Assembly: GCF_003122485.1 (NCBI RefSeq)
Contig: NZ_JRFU01000054.1
Coordinates: 1 to 52,952, forward strand
Direction of reading: 5' to 3'
Source of the DNA: Eubacterium ramulus
GTDB lineage: Bacteria > Bacillota > Clostridia > Lachnospirales > Lachnospiraceae
Length of the DNA: 52,952 bases
The notes beneath the pieces were generated by a model. It did no database searches and had not been told where the DNA came from. It worked only from the letters and a program-made list of their open reading frames with translations. Below, in pieces: positions 36,631-45,900 of this stretch. The translations under genes were made by a program, and so were the position numbers. How positions within the stretch are numbered: position 1 is the first letter of the stretch; each line of letters starts with the position of its first letter.

Positions 36631-38121
36631 ATGGCTGAACAAAAGAAAGGACAGGACGTAGACGTTAACCAGCTTTTGAAGGTTCGTCGCGAGAAACTGC
36701 AGGATCTTCAGGAACGTGGAAAAGATCCGTTTCAGATTACAAAATATGATGTAACACATCACAGCATGGAGATCAAAGACAATTTTGACACATTAGAAGG
36801 TCAGACTGTAACGATCGCCGGTCGTATGATGTTCAAACGTGTTATGGGAAAGGCTTCTTTCTGCAACGTACAGGATTTGCAGGGAAGCATTCAGTCTTAT
36901 GTGGCACGCGATAATATCGGAGAGGAATCCTATGCGGATTTCAAAAAATATGATGTAGGTGATATCCTTGGTATCACAGGTGAAGTATTCAAGACAAAGA
37001 CAGGAGAGATTTCCATCCATGCTTCTGAGGTAACTCTTCTTTCCAAGAGCTTACAGGTACTTCCGGAGAAATTCCATGGTCTGACAGATACAGATACACG
37101 TTATCGTCAGAGATACGTAGACCTGATCATGAATCCGGAAGTAAAAGATACATTCATCAAACGTTCCAAAATCATCAGCAGTATCCGTCGTTATCTGGAT
37201 GGACAGGGCTTTATGGAAGTTGAGACACCGATGCTGGTATCCAACGCAGGCGGAGCCGCTGCAAGACCGTTTGAGACACATTTTAACGCATTAAACGAAG
37301 ATCTGAAACTCCGTATCTCTCTGGAGCTCTATCTGAAACGTCTGATCGTAGGCGGTATGGAGCGTGTATACGAGATCGGTCGTGTATTCCGTAACGAGGG
37401 ACTTGATACCCGTCACAATCCGGAATTCACTCTGATGGAGTTATATCAGGCATATACAGATTACCACGGCATGATGGATCTGACAGAGAACCTGTACCGT
37501 CATGTAGCAAAGGAAGTAACCGGATCCGAGATCCTCACATACGGTGAGCACACCATGGATCTGTCTAAACCGTTTGCACGTATCACAATGGTTGATGCTG
37601 TAAAACAGTATGCAAATGTAGACTTCAACGAGATTCATTCTACTGAGGAAGCAAAAAAAGTTGCAGACGAGCATCATATCGAATATGAGGAGCGTCATGA
37701 GAAAGGTGATATCTTAAATCTCTTCTTCGAGGAGTATGTAGAGGAGCACCTGATCCAGCCGACTTTCATCATGGATCACCCGGTAGAGATTTCTCCGTTA
37801 ACAAAGAAAAAACCGGAAAATCCGGATTATGTAGAGCGTTTCGAGTTCTTCATGAACGGATGGGAGATGGCAAACGCTTATTCCGAGTTGAATGATCCGA
37901 TCGATCAGAGAGAGCGTTTCGAGGCACAGGAAAAAGCATTCGCTGCCGGTGATGATGAAGCAAACCACACAGACGAAGACTTCCTGAACGCATTAAGCAT
38001 CGGTATGCCGCCTACAGGTGGTATCGGATTCGGTATCGACCGTATGGTTATGATGATGACAAACAGCCCGGCAATCCGTGATGTATTACTCTTCCCGACG
38101 ATGAAGAGCTTGGATAAATAA
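36631..38121 (+). CDS. lysS: Class II lysyl-tRNA synthetase
   Basis: A 496-residue synthetase. N-terminal OB anticodon-binding domain (~45-165, [27 protein letters not shown]), then the class II core: motif 1 near [23 protein letters not shown], motif 2 [21 protein letters not shown], motif 3 [11 protein letters not shown]. The start at 36631 is favoured by GGGAG 8 bases upstream; ATG 36625 is also possible. It ends at a strong terminator, after which the mobile-element genes begin. No duplicated lysS end that would mark an att site is visible. Confidence 0.95.
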   Translation: MAEQKKGQDVDVNQLLKVRREKLQDLQERGKDPFQITKYDVTHHSMEIKDNFDTLEGQTVTIAGRMMFKRVMGKASFCNVQDLQGSIQSYVARDNIGEESYADFKKYDVGDILGITGEVFKTKTGEISIHASEVTLLSKSLQVLPEKFHGLTDTDTRYRQRYVDLIMNPEVKDTFIKRSKIISSIRRYLDGQGFMEVETPMLVSNAGGAAARPFETHFNALNEDLKLRISLELYLKRLIVGGMERVYEIGRVFRNEGLDTRHNPEFTLMELYQAYTDYHGMMDLTENLYRHVAKEVTGSEILTYGEHTMDLSKPFARITMVDAVKQYANVDFNEIHSTEEAKKVADEHHIEYEERHEKGDILNLFFEEYVEEHLIQPTFIMDHPVEISPLTKKKPENPDYVERFEFFMNGWEMANAYSELNDPIDQRERFEAQEKAFAAGDDEANHTDEDFLNALSIGMPPTGGIGFGIDRMVMMMTNSPAIRDVLLFPTMKSLDK

Positions 38122-38262
38122 ACCTAGTGTTTATGCGGGATTGAGGCATTTGAGTACGTCAAAGGACGCATTAAAAGACGTATTTTGGCATAGTCATTTA
38201 CATCAGTATGAAAGAGTACACAATCTGAAAAGAATAAGACTCAATCGAATATGAACTACTAA

Positions 38263-38306
38263 GAGGACATTTTCTAAAGAAATTTAGAAGATGTCCTCTT
38301 TTTTGC
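38263..38306 (+). terminator. Terminator after lysS
   Basis: AGAGGACATTTTCTAAA pairs with TTTAGAAGATGTCCTCT around a short loop, followed by TTTTTT. It marks the end of the core-gene block. Confidence 0.88.
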
Positions 38307-38360
38307 GTTATGGAGAAAATACGTCATTTGTTATGAAGTCAAAGTGAAAGGAGCACAGCA

Positions 38361-38582
38361 ATGGATGAATCAAAGAAAAAAGATAGATATGAGGATGCAA
38401 AAAAGTTTGTAAGATATTCAGATGGTGCAAAGATGTACAGTATGGGAATGACAAAATTTCAAGAAGTGGCTAAGGATGCCAAGGCTTGTTATAAGATTGG
38501 TCAGCTTGTACTTGTTAATACAGAAATATTGGATAAGTATCTTGAAACTTTTCATATTACAGATTCTGAGTTTTATAAGTAG
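38361..38582 (+). CDS. DUF6462-like small protein (excisionase/MerR-like HTH)
   Basis: A 73-residue protein, one domain: RYSDGAKMYSMGMTKFQEVAKDAKACYKIGQLVLVNTEILDKYLETF. The order helix, YSMGxxKFxxxAKxAxAxYKIG, strand-like VLVNT and a terminal helix suggests a winged-helix excisionase-type fold. First of three adjacent genes built from the same domain. AAAGGAG precedes the ATG. Known members occur on Lachnospiraceae mobile elements (recollection). It probably binds DNA to control excision or transfer genes. Confidence 0.7.
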   Translation: MDESKKKDRYEDAKKFVRYSDGAKMYSMGMTKFQEVAKDAKACYKIGQLVLVNTEILDKYLETFHITDSEFYK

Positions 38583-38590
38583 GTGATGTT

Positions 38591-39049
38591 ATGGTAAATA
38601 CATTGAGTGGTTCAGTTAGTGCCTATAGAAAAGAAATTGTAAAACCAAGATTTATTCGTATTGATGAAGTAATGGCTTTATTAGATGTAACACGAGATGA
38701 GGCAATGGATATAGCATTAGCTGCTGGAGCAAGATATCAGCTTGCAAAGATTATATTAGTACATAAGGAAAGGTTGATGAAATTTATGAAACATTTTGCA
38801 AGAGTGCCTAGTTCAAACAAAATCGTAGAAAAGAAGTTTGTAAGAATTGGGGAAGCTTCAATGACATATAGCATAGGGCATCATAGATTTATTGAAATGG
38901 CTAGAGCAGCGGGTGCTGTATATAAGATTGGAACAGCTAAGGGAAATACTATATTAATAAATTTGGAAATTTTTGATGATTATATGGAGCAATTCAGAGA
39001 ACCGCCAACAGAAATGAAACATCCATTGCCAAATGTGAAAGGAGACTGA
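38591..39049 (+). CDS. Two-domain DUF6462-like protein
   Basis: A 152-residue protein made of two copies of the domain. The first (RFIRIDEVMALLDVTRDEAMDIALAAGARYQLAKIILVHKERLMKFMKHFARVP, ~20-76) is diverged. The second (KFVRIGEASMTYSIGHHRFIEMARAAGAVYKIGTAKGNTILINLEIFDDYMEQFREPP, ~83-142) is close to the gene downstream. It lies eight bases after the first family member. It could bind two half-sites. It is AT-rich compared with the core genes. Confidence 0.7.
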   Translation: MVNTLSGSVSAYRKEIVKPRFIRIDEVMALLDVTRDEAMDIALAAGARYQLAKIILVHKERLMKFMKHFARVPSSNKIVEKKFVRIGEASMTYSIGHHRFIEMARAAGAVYKIGTAKGNTILINLEIFDDYMEQFREPPTEMKHPLPNVKGD

Positions 39050-39052
39050 TGA

Positions 39053-39337
39053 ATGAGTTACTCATATAAGTGCTATTCAGATACAAAGGATTTTATGAAA
39101 AAATTTGTCAATGCAGAGGAAGGAGCGATTATTTATGGGATAAGTAAATCTAGAATCATAGTAATTGCGAGAGAGGCAGGAGCAGTCTATAAAGTCGGTA
39201 ATTCAGCATTAATCAATACGGAATTATTTGAAAAATATCTTGAACGATTCAGAGAGCCGGCAAGAGAACTGCCTAAGCATACATGGAACAAATTAAAGGA
39301 AATGACAAATACACCAAAAACTGGTGAAAATTCGTAA
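39053..39337 (+). CDS. DUF6462-like protein, third gene of the array
   Basis: A 94-residue single-domain member (KKFVNAEEGAIIYGISKSRIIVIAREAGAVYKVGNSALINTELFEKYLERFREPARELPKHTW) with a short polar tail. Its start is four bases after the previous stop, so the three genes form one operon. It contains the best HTH-like stretch (YGISKSRIIVIAREAGAVYKVG). The array ends at a long non-coding region. Confidence 0.7.
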   Translation: MSYSYKCYSDTKDFMKKFVNAEEGAIIYGISKSRIIVIAREAGAVYKVGNSALINTELFEKYLERFREPARELPKHTWNKLKEMTNTPKTGENS

Positions 39338-39870
39338 AAATACACCAGTGGTGTCACTTCCGTAAAATTAAAGTGCATTGTAGAATATCAATTGTCCAAG
39401 AGAGATTGGACATAACAATTGAATAATCAGTTACAGATTTGCAAAGTAGTTTGCACTGCAGAGTATCTGTAGGTAGTAAATTTACGGGGTATGTACCTGG
39501 AGGATGAAAGTCACAGCTATCATATTAGTAGTCTGATGGATCGAAAGATGAAGGGCGAGAAGCTGGATGGAAATCTGGTAAAAGGAATAGGCATGTTGCG
39601 TAAGGATAATTAACCACAGAGGGCGAGAAGTTCGTCCTTATCCTCAAAAGGCTAAAAGAGGAGATAGTGCTTCTGATAATTCAGAAGGGCGTCGTGAAAC
39701 ACATTTTGTGGCTCGTCTGTAACTCCCGGAGGTGAGAACACCTCTTTGTACACGGGGCGATATAGGAGTCTAGAAGACTGGCGTGTACCTACATGCTTAG
39801 CGTTAAGCATAGCCATGTAGACTATATCACTTCCAAATTCAAATTCTGTCTATATGGCAACTAATTTGAA
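39338..39870 (+). ncRNA. Candidate large structured non-coding RNA (~500 nt)
   Basis: No credible ORF exists in 533 bases, but stems are dense: CAATTGTCCA/TGGACA-CAATTG near 39394-39425; ACAGAT/ATCTGT; AAGGATAA (39602) with TTATCCT (39638), enclosing GGGCGA-gaagt-TCGTCC; CTTCTGA-taat-TCAGAAG (39670-39687); GAGGTG-agaa-CACCTC (39729-39744); GTACAC (39748) with GTGTAC (39783), crossed by GATATAG-GA-GTCTA (39759-39772) with TAGACTATATC (39818-39828), which implies a pseudoknot. Families such as ROOL or GOLLD are possible but not shown. Confidence 0.5.
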
Positions 39871-39880
39871 GGAGGATAAA

Positions 39881-40033
39881 GTGGTGATGGGATTTAGCAT
39901 AGCATTAATAATTATTGTTCTTATCGTATTGTATTCGTTAGCTAGGACGGCAGGAGAGTCGGACAGGACAATGGAACAGATAAGAGAGCAATCACTCCTT
40001 GGAAGGGAGGAGAGCTCTGGTGGGAACAGTTGA
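39881..40033 (+). CDS. Small single-pass membrane protein (50 residues)
   Basis: A 50-residue ORF (or 48 residues from ATG 39887) preceded by AAGGAGG seven bases upstream of the GTG. VVMGFSIALIIIVLIVLYSLARTAGE is a clear membrane segment at the N-terminus, then a polar tail ending GREESSGGNS. It overlaps the next gene's start by 14 bases, a sign of coupled translation. Function unknown. Confidence 0.55.
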   Translation: MVMGFSIALIIIVLIVLYSLARTAGESDRTMEQIREQSLLGREESSGGNS

Positions 40034-40274
40034 AAAAAGAGATAAGCATAAGAAACGCAGGTTTGTATCTCCAGAAGAAAAGCTTGAAAGAGAATTAAAA
40101 GATTGTATGCATTGTAGATTCTTCTGGGGACATAACAACAGATGTGCCAATGGAACATGTTGTAAACCATCTAAGAAAAAGGAACAGAAACTTCCGACGG
40201 AATGTGTCGGATGTCCATATTATCGAGGGAATGGTTATTGTTTTCCTTGTATGCGAAAGCTGATAGGAAAGTAG
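40020..40274 (+). CDS. Cys-rich putative zinc-binding protein
   Basis: An 84-residue basic protein. Its Cys pattern is DCMHCRFF, CANGTCCK, ECVGCPYY and YCFPCMRK, nine cysteines in CxxC-like pairs, which suggests a structural zinc ribbon. The N-terminal part is highly basic (KRDKHKKRRF). The GTG start at 40020 has AGGAG about nine bases upstream. Its stop abuts the ParM-like gene start. Likely a mobile-element accessory protein that binds nucleic acid (inference). Confidence 0.6.
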   Translation: MGTVEKRDKHKKRRFVSPEEKLERELKDCMHCRFFWGHNNRCANGTCCKPSKKKEQKLPTECVGCPYYRGNGYCFPCMRKLIGK

Positions 40275-41246
40275 GTGGTTAAGATGTTCAAGTGGCTGTT
40301 TAAGAAGAAAGGATGTGCAAAACACATGAATAACAAGTTAGAAGTAATCGGCATTGATCATGGATGGTCAATGATGAAAACAATCTCTCAGGTATTTGTC
40401 ACAGGTGTTAAGGAGATTACAACAACTCCGGCACTTTTCGGCGATGTACTTGAGTATGAAGGAAAGTTCTATAAGGTTGGAGCTGTGAGGCAGGAAGTAA
40501 AGGATACAAAGGTCGAAGATGACAGCTTTTATCTTCTCACTCTTGCAGCAGTTGCCAAGGAACTTAAAAGAAGAGGTCTTGCAGAGGCAAAGGTATTTCT
40601 TGCTGTAGGACTTCCACTTACAAGATTTGGAGCAGAGAAGAATGATTTTATCAAGTACCTGACAAAGAATAAGCGTGTAAGCTTCAAATATGAGAATGAG
40701 TCATATCATATTGAAATTGATGATGTGGCAGTATTTCCTCAGTGCTATGCAGCAGTAGTGGACAAGATTCCTGCTATGGCAAAGAAAACACTGATAGTAG
40801 ATATTGGAAGCTGGACAATCGACATTATGCCGGTAATCAACAAGTCACCGGATGAATCAAAGTGTGTGACGATTCCAAAAGGTCTTATTACCTGTATGCG
40901 TTCTATCAATGAGCAGTGTGTAAGACAGCTTAACGGAGAGGTAGACGAGTCAGAGATACAGAACATCATGCGATATGGCAGGTCAGATATTGATGATGAA
41001 TACTTTGCCATTATCAAGGCAGAGATAGAGGATTTTGTTGATAAGGTATATAACTCAATCCGTGAGTTTGGGTATAACTTAAAGACTACACCGATTGTAT
41101 TTGTCGGTGGCGGGGCAGTTGTGATGAAGAATTTTGGCAGTCACGATGCAAAGAACATTTCCTATAACCTTGATGTAAAGGCAAATGCAAGAGGATATGA
41201 ACAGCTTGCCACGATGGGACTTAAAAGCACTAAGCGATTATCATAA
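40275..41246 (+). CDS. ParM/StbA-family actin-like partition ATPase
   Basis: A 323-residue actin-fold protein. Phosphate-1 region VIGIDHGWSMMKT, the second phosphate/connect region TLIVDIGSWTIDIMPV, and the adenosine motif TPIVFVGGGAVVMKNF. Such proteins polymerise with ATP and push apart plasmids bound by a ParR adaptor; the next gene has an RHH-like N-terminus that fits ParR. Start GTG 40275; ATG 40284 and ATG 40326 (MNNKLEVIGIDHG) are alternatives, the last matching usual family starts. Its presence on an integrating element suggests a circular, replicating stage. Confidence 0.82.
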   Translation: MVKMFKWLFKKKGCAKHMNNKLEVIGIDHGWSMMKTISQVFVTGVKEITTTPALFGDVLEYEGKFYKVGAVRQEVKDTKVEDDSFYLLTLAAVAKELKRRGLAEAKVFLAVGLPLTRFGAEKNDFIKYLTKNKRVSFKYENESYHIEIDDVAVFPQCYAAVVDKIPAMAKKTLIVDIGSWTIDIMPVINKSPDESKCVTIPKGLITCMRSINEQCVRQLNGEVDESEIQNIMRYGRSDIDDEYFAIIKAEIEDFVDKVYNSIREFGYNLKTTPIVFVGGGAVVMKNFGSHDAKNISYNLDVKANARGYEQLATMGLKSTKRLS

Positions 41247-41254
41247 GGAGGCAG

Positions 41255-41704
41255 ATGATGGGAAGAAGACTTGAATATGAAGTAAAAACTTCTGTCCGCC
41301 TCAACATGAGCAATCCTCAGCATGTGAAAATCAATGATGTGATTCAGAACCTTGATCCAAAGATTTTCAAATCTAAGAATCAGTTCATCATAGATGCGAT
41401 TCAGTTTTACATTGATAATTATGGAAAAGAAACCTTTGTTATCAAGAAGAAGGAAAAAGAGAGGGCTGAATATATCCGGTCAGAAGATATTGATGACATT
41501 AAGGAAGAAGTCATTGAAGCAGCAACCAATGAGGCTAGAAAAGAGGTAATAAAGCTGTTAGGCGGAGTGATATCCGGGATGAATGTTGGTCAGCCGGTAA
41601 TTATGCAGGCAGCCAATAGTGAAGCACAAGAACTTACAGAAGATGTTATGGACGATGCAGATGTTGCAGGTCTTGCAATGGGATGGATGTCGAAAGGAGA
41701 CTGA
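41255..41704 (+). CDS. ParR-like centromere-binding protein
   Basis: A 149-residue protein. The N-terminal ~55 residues (KTSVRLNMSNPQHVKINDVIQNLDPKIFKSKNQFIIDAIQFYIDNYG) look like a ribbon-helix-helix DNA-binding domain. The middle is charged and helical, and the C-terminus acidic (AQELTEDVMDDADVAG), as in ParR proteins that touch ParM filaments. It is nine bases after the ParM-like gene, with AAGGAGG upstream. The centromere is not identified; the hairpin array at 51096-51308 is one candidate. Confidence 0.65.
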   Translation: MMGRRLEYEVKTSVRLNMSNPQHVKINDVIQNLDPKIFKSKNQFIIDAIQFYIDNYGKETFVIKKKEKERAEYIRSEDIDDIKEEVIEAATNEARKEVIKLLGGVISGMNVGQPVIMQAANSEAQELTEDVMDDADVAGLAMGWMSKGD

Positions 41705-41709
41705 TTATT

Positions 41710-41883
41710 ATGAGAAGAGTTATGGGAGCCGTAGGAACAGTGATTTTAGAGATACTCAAGTGGATATTAAGGATAATTCTTGGAGCTTTGAAGCTGGTCT
41801 TAGGACTTGCCAGAATAATTCTTCTTCTATTCGCAATGGTGGCAAGGGTATTTCTTTCATTCGTAAGAATGGGCACATTCTGA
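41710..41883 (+). CDS. Small hydrophobic amphipathic protein (57 residues)
   Basis: MRRVMGAVGTVILEILKWILRIILGALKLVLGLARIILLLFAMVARVFLSFVRMGTF is almost wholly hydrophobic with Arg/Lys every 4-7 residues, so it could be one or two membrane helices or a membrane-active amphipathic peptide. AAAGGAG lies nine bases before the ATG. It starts six bases after the ParR-like stop. Function unknown; toxin-like or membrane-attachment roles are speculation. Confidence 0.55.
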   Translation: MRRVMGAVGTVILEILKWILRIILGALKLVLGLARIILLLFAMVARVFLSFVRMGTF

Positions 41884-41897
41884 GAGGAGGTGAGCGA

Positions 41898-41981
41898 ATG
41901 CAGGTAAAGGGTTTATTCTTAAATTATAAGAAAAACAGAAGACTTATGCAGTATTTCTTTAAAATAAGAGAGCTGGTATAA
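41898..41981 (+). CDS. Micro-ORF of 27 residues with a strong RBS
   Basis: MQVKGLFLNYKKNRRLMQYFFKIRELV is preceded by GAGGAGG eight bases before the ATG. It is basic and aromatic. Its stop TAATG touches the next micro-ORF region. It could be a true peptide or a leader. Confidence 0.4.
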   Translation: MQVKGLFLNYKKNRRLMQYFFKIRELV

Positions 41982-41996
41982 TGAAAGGAGTTTAAG

Positions 41997-42044
41997 ATGC
42001 ACAGAATACGGGACAGTCCTATGTGTCCCGTGCATTACAGATAA
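41997..42044 (+). CDS. Possible 15-residue leader peptide overlapping a hairpin
   Basis: MHRIRDSPMCPVHYR follows AAAGGAG at six bases. Its codons overlap the hairpin ACGGGACA (42008-42015) / TGTCCCGT (42024-42031), so ribosome progress would decide whether it forms. It lies 75 bases upstream of the lipoprotein start. Confidence 0.3.
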   Translation: MHRIRDSPMCPVHYR

Positions 42045-42082
42045 ATAGTTCACTGCAAGGGTGGATGGCACGGAACACAAAG

Positions 42083-42110
42083 CCCGTCCCTCTTGCGGAG
42101 AAGGGATGGG
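42083..42110 (+). promoter_or_regulatory. Hairpin that can hide the lipoprotein RBS
   Basis: CCCGTCCCT (42083-42091) pairs with AGGGATGGG (42102-42110); nine pairs with one wobble. The 3' arm is the only purine-rich RBS-like stretch before the ATG at 42119. Confidence 0.4.
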
Positions 42111-42118
42111 TGATTACT

Positions 42119-42907
42119 ATGAAGAAGATAAGTATTATCTTATTATCCGCAGTACTGGTCTTTTCAATGGCTGCCTGTAATGGTGGTAAGGAAAAGGCTG
42201 ATAATCAGACAGAGAAACAGACGGAAAGCGTAAAGCCAACTGAAGAAGTAGCAATGGCAACGGAAGCTGTCACAGAGGTCACAACCGAAGCTGGAAGTGA
42301 TGAGACAGAGAAAGATATTGCCGAGGCTAAAGATTCAGAAGAGAAGACTGATAAAGAAGATAACCGATCCGCAGATAATAAAACTGCTTCAAAGCAGGAA
42401 GAAAAGCCAAAGCAGAATGACGAGCCGGAACAGAAAGCTCCTGTAAATGATAATGAGGAAGCTGGCGGAAATCAGAGTAATGCAGGTAATGGTGGTCAGA
42501 CTACAGACAGTCCGAAAGACAATGTGAGCAACCCACAGCCTGCATCCGTGGCATACAGTCCACAGAATGTTGTGTCACTTGCAACAGCAAAGTGTCAGGC
42601 AGGAGGAATGATTACCACACAGCAGAATTTACAGAACCATTTGAATGATGGCAGTATCACGCAGGAAGAGTACAATGAGTATTATCCTTACGATGGTATG
42701 GAAGGCTCTTATTATAGTGTGTTTGTAGAGACAGACCTTAACAAAGCAAGTACCATTGATGGACAGCGGTTATCATCTGAGGATGCAATCGCAGAATATA
42801 TTGCAAGTATGTTACTTTTGGAAACAGATCCGGTATTCTACATCAGTTATGATGGAGTTTACACGACAGGCGGCACAGACTATTACGAGTTTCGATGTCA
42901 CAGATAA
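42119..42907 (+). CDS. Lipoprotein with low-complexity linker
   Basis: A 262-residue exported lipoprotein. Signal peptide with lipobox FSMAAC (Cys at residue ~18), then a long Glu/Lys/Thr/Asn-rich linker (~20-140) and a C-terminal globular part (~150-262; ATAKCQAGGMITTQQNLQNHLNDGSITQEEYNEYYPYDGMEGSYYSVFVETDLNKA). The linker could span the wall. No family recognised. Start ATG 42119 gives the signal peptide; upstream in-frame starts would bury it. It lies directly upstream of the adhesin gene, so both may serve surface contact in transfer. Confidence 0.72.
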   Translation: MKKISIILLSAVLVFSMAACNGGKEKADNQTEKQTESVKPTEEVAMATEAVTEVTTEAGSDETEKDIAEAKDSEEKTDKEDNRSADNKTASKQEEKPKQNDEPEQKAPVNDNEEAGGNQSNAGNGGQTTDSPKDNVSNPQPASVAYSPQNVVSLATAKCQAGGMITTQQNLQNHLNDGSITQEEYNEYYPYDGMEGSYYSVFVETDLNKASTIDGQRLSSEDAIAEYIASMLLLETDPVFYISYDGVYTTGGTDYYEFRCHR

Positions 42908-42931
42908 ATAAAAACGAATAGAAGCAGAAGG

Positions 42932-42971
42932 AAGAAAGATGTAAGCCATAAACTTATGTCTTTCTTTTTTT
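42932..42971 (+). terminator. Intergenic hairpin with conserved tandem wobble pairs, copy 1
   Basis: AAGAAAGATGTAAG (42932-42945) pairs with CTTATGTCTTTCTT (42953-42966), including adjacent U-G and G-U wobbles, a 7-base loop CCATAAA and a T-run. It sits 12 bases before the RBS of the adhesin. Copy 2 at 48389 keeps the upper stem, wobbles and loop pattern but has a different lower stem. Confidence 0.75.
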
Positions 42972-42998
42972 ATGCGTAAATTAAGGAGGAAAGAGCAC

Positions 42999-45900
42999 AT
43001 GAAACAGAAACTAAAGCGTTTTATGGCAGGATTTATGGCTATGCTCACACTGGTTGGAACACTCTTTACGAATGGTACAACAGCATTTGCAGCCAGTCCG
43101 CAGGCAAATATTGCGTTCTGGAATGCATCAGTCAAAAATTCCGGAGAAGTAAGTGAGCTAAAGCCCGGATTTAATCATGGCAAGATTCTGTATTCAATTC
43201 TTGACGGAAATTCGGCATATTGTATGAATTTCGGATTAAGAGCAGATGGCGGTCAGCTTATGAACAGCTACGATGATGCAAGCACATCAATGTCAGCACA
43301 GCAGAGAAAGCTTTTAAGTTACTGCCTTTATTATGGGTTTAACAGTACACAAAAGGCGGCACCAAGCAACAGCCAGTGTGATGAGTATATCGCAACTCAG
43401 GCAATGGTATGGGTAATTGTAGCAGATATTTTTGGAACTGGAAGTGGTGATTCGGCAGCGAGAAAGCTCTGCAACACAGCACCAAGTCCTGATTCTTCAT
43501 ACAGTTATTATGAGAGACTCAGGGACAATATCAGCAGCTCCTACAATGCAACACTTCCAAGTTTTGCATCACGCAGAACCAGTGAGGCACCAACTTATGA
43601 GCTGAAGTGGAATGAGGGAAGTCAGAGATTTGAAACAACATTATATGACAGCAATGGTGTTTTATCGGATTTTGATTTTGGCATCAGCGGATATTCTGTT
43701 GATAAGAATGGCAACAGTATTACCATATCTTCAACGAGTGTGAATACTACAGCTACAACAGGAACATTCACATCCAATGCAGGCAAGGTTGAGACAACAT
43801 CAAGCTGTGTATTCTGGCTTACAGGAAAAAGCGGATATCAGGAGTTTATTTCTGAAAGACCGACAGCAGATCCTGTCAAAGCCTATATCAAGGTCAAGAC
43901 AGAGAACATCGGATATGGTGAGCTTACAAAGACAGATGAGTCAAGCGGAGTGAAGCTTTCCGGTGCAGTTTATGGAATCTATTCTGACAGCGGATGCACA
44001 AACAGAGTACAGACCATGACAACAGATGGAAACGGATATGCAAAGTCAGCTGCACTTGTTGCAGGCACTTATTATGTAAAAGAAATTACCGCACCAAAGG
44101 GATATGTCCTTTCCGGTAAGGTTCATACACTTACTGTAAAAGCAGGACAGACAACGGGAATCTCTGCAACAGATAAAGAGCAGCTTGGAGCAATCACAAT
44201 CTATAAAGAGGGTGAGGTGCTTAGCTCATGGAATGGAAGCAATTTCACCTATGAGAAAAAGAAGCTTTCCGGAGCAGCATTCAAGGTAACTGCCGGGGCA
44301 GATATCTACAAGGCAGATGGTACAAAGGTGTATAGTGCTGGCGATGTTGTAGCAGAAAGCCTAACAACAGGAACTGACGGACAGGTGGTATTATCTGACC
44401 TTCATCTTGGAACTTATGTGATTACTGAGATTAAGAGCATTGACGGATATACAATCAATACCACACCTCAGACAGTAGCAGTTGAGTATAAGCACCAGAC
44501 TGTGACAGTCCAGTATGAATCAACTACGATTGAGAATACAAGACAGAAAGCGGATGTATCTGTCGTAAAGAAGGACTCTGACACAGAGAACCCTCTTGAA
44601 GGCGGCAAGTACACACTTTATGCCGGAAATGACATCAAAAACTATGCCGGACAGGTTATTGTGACAAAGGGTACAGCTCTTGAGACAGTAACTACAGGTG
44701 AGGACGGAAAGGCAAGCTACAGCGCGGATCTGCCAATCTCTAACGGATATTATGTATCAGAGACACAGGCACCATATGCGTATATCAGAAACAGTAAAGA
44801 TGTTTACAGCTTCAATTTCAATGTATTACCTGAAACACAGGCAAAGGCATCATTCAGTCATACATTTGTGAATGACAGAACGACAGCAAAGATTCATATC
44901 TACAAGGTAGACAAGGAATCAGGCAAGGCAGTTGCCCAGGGAGATGCAAGCCTTGAAGGTGCAGTTTATGGTCTTTATGCAAGAAACGATATCGTGCATC
45001 CGGACGGAGCAACAGGAGTCGTATTCAAAGCAGGTGACCTTGTAGCAACACTTACAACAGATAAGAATGGAGAGGCAGAGGTCAATAACCTTTACCTTGG
45101 AAATTATTATGTAAAGGAAATCACTCCATCAGAGGGGTATCTCTTAGACGAAGAGGAACATGATGTGGTATGTGATTATGAGGGAGACCTTGTAGCAGAG
45201 GTATCAAGAAGTACAACTTCAGCAGAGCAGGTAATCAAGCAGCCATTCCAGCTTATCAAGGTATCTGACAATGGCGATGATACTGAAGCAGGACTGCTTG
45301 CAGGTGCAGAGTTTACAGCTTATTTGAAATCATCTTTACCTGTAAAGGCAGATGGAAGTTATGACTTTGACAAGGCATCTCCGGTTGTAATCGGGGAAAA
45401 CGGAGCAACAACAATCACATCCGATGACAAGGGGCATGCAGTTTCCATTGCAATTCCTTATGGAACTTATGTGGTAGTTGAGTCAAAGACTCCGCATAAC
45501 ATGAAGACGATCAAGCCATTTGAGGTAAAAATCAGCGAGAACCATCCTGACAAACCTCAGACATGGAGAGTATTCCTTGACAGGGAGTTTACTGCAAAGC
45601 TTCGTGTAATCAAGAAGGATTCCGATACAAAGCAGACAGTACTTGTGCCAAATGCAGAGTTTAAAATCTTCAATATTGATAAGAACGAATATGTAAAGCA
45701 GTACACAACTTATCCGTCAAAGGTAGAGCATACTTCATTCTTTACTGATGAGGACGGAGATTTAATCTTACCGGAGGCACTTAAAATCGGTAACTACCGC
45801 ATTGAGGAAGTGTCTGCACCATTTGGATATGTTGTAAATGATAAGTATGTCAACATCTCGGTTGATACTGATACAGCATTTGAGACAGATGGTGATACAA

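Noticed and set aside
38122-38360. Attachment site of the element at the 3' end of lysS
   Set aside because: No direct repeat of the lysS end and no integrase were seen in the window, so the boundary cannot be placed.
39504-39512. ATGAAAGTC, as in group II intron domain V
   Set aside because: The flanks do not form the domain V hairpin, and no domain I start, reverse transcriptase or intron boundary is present.
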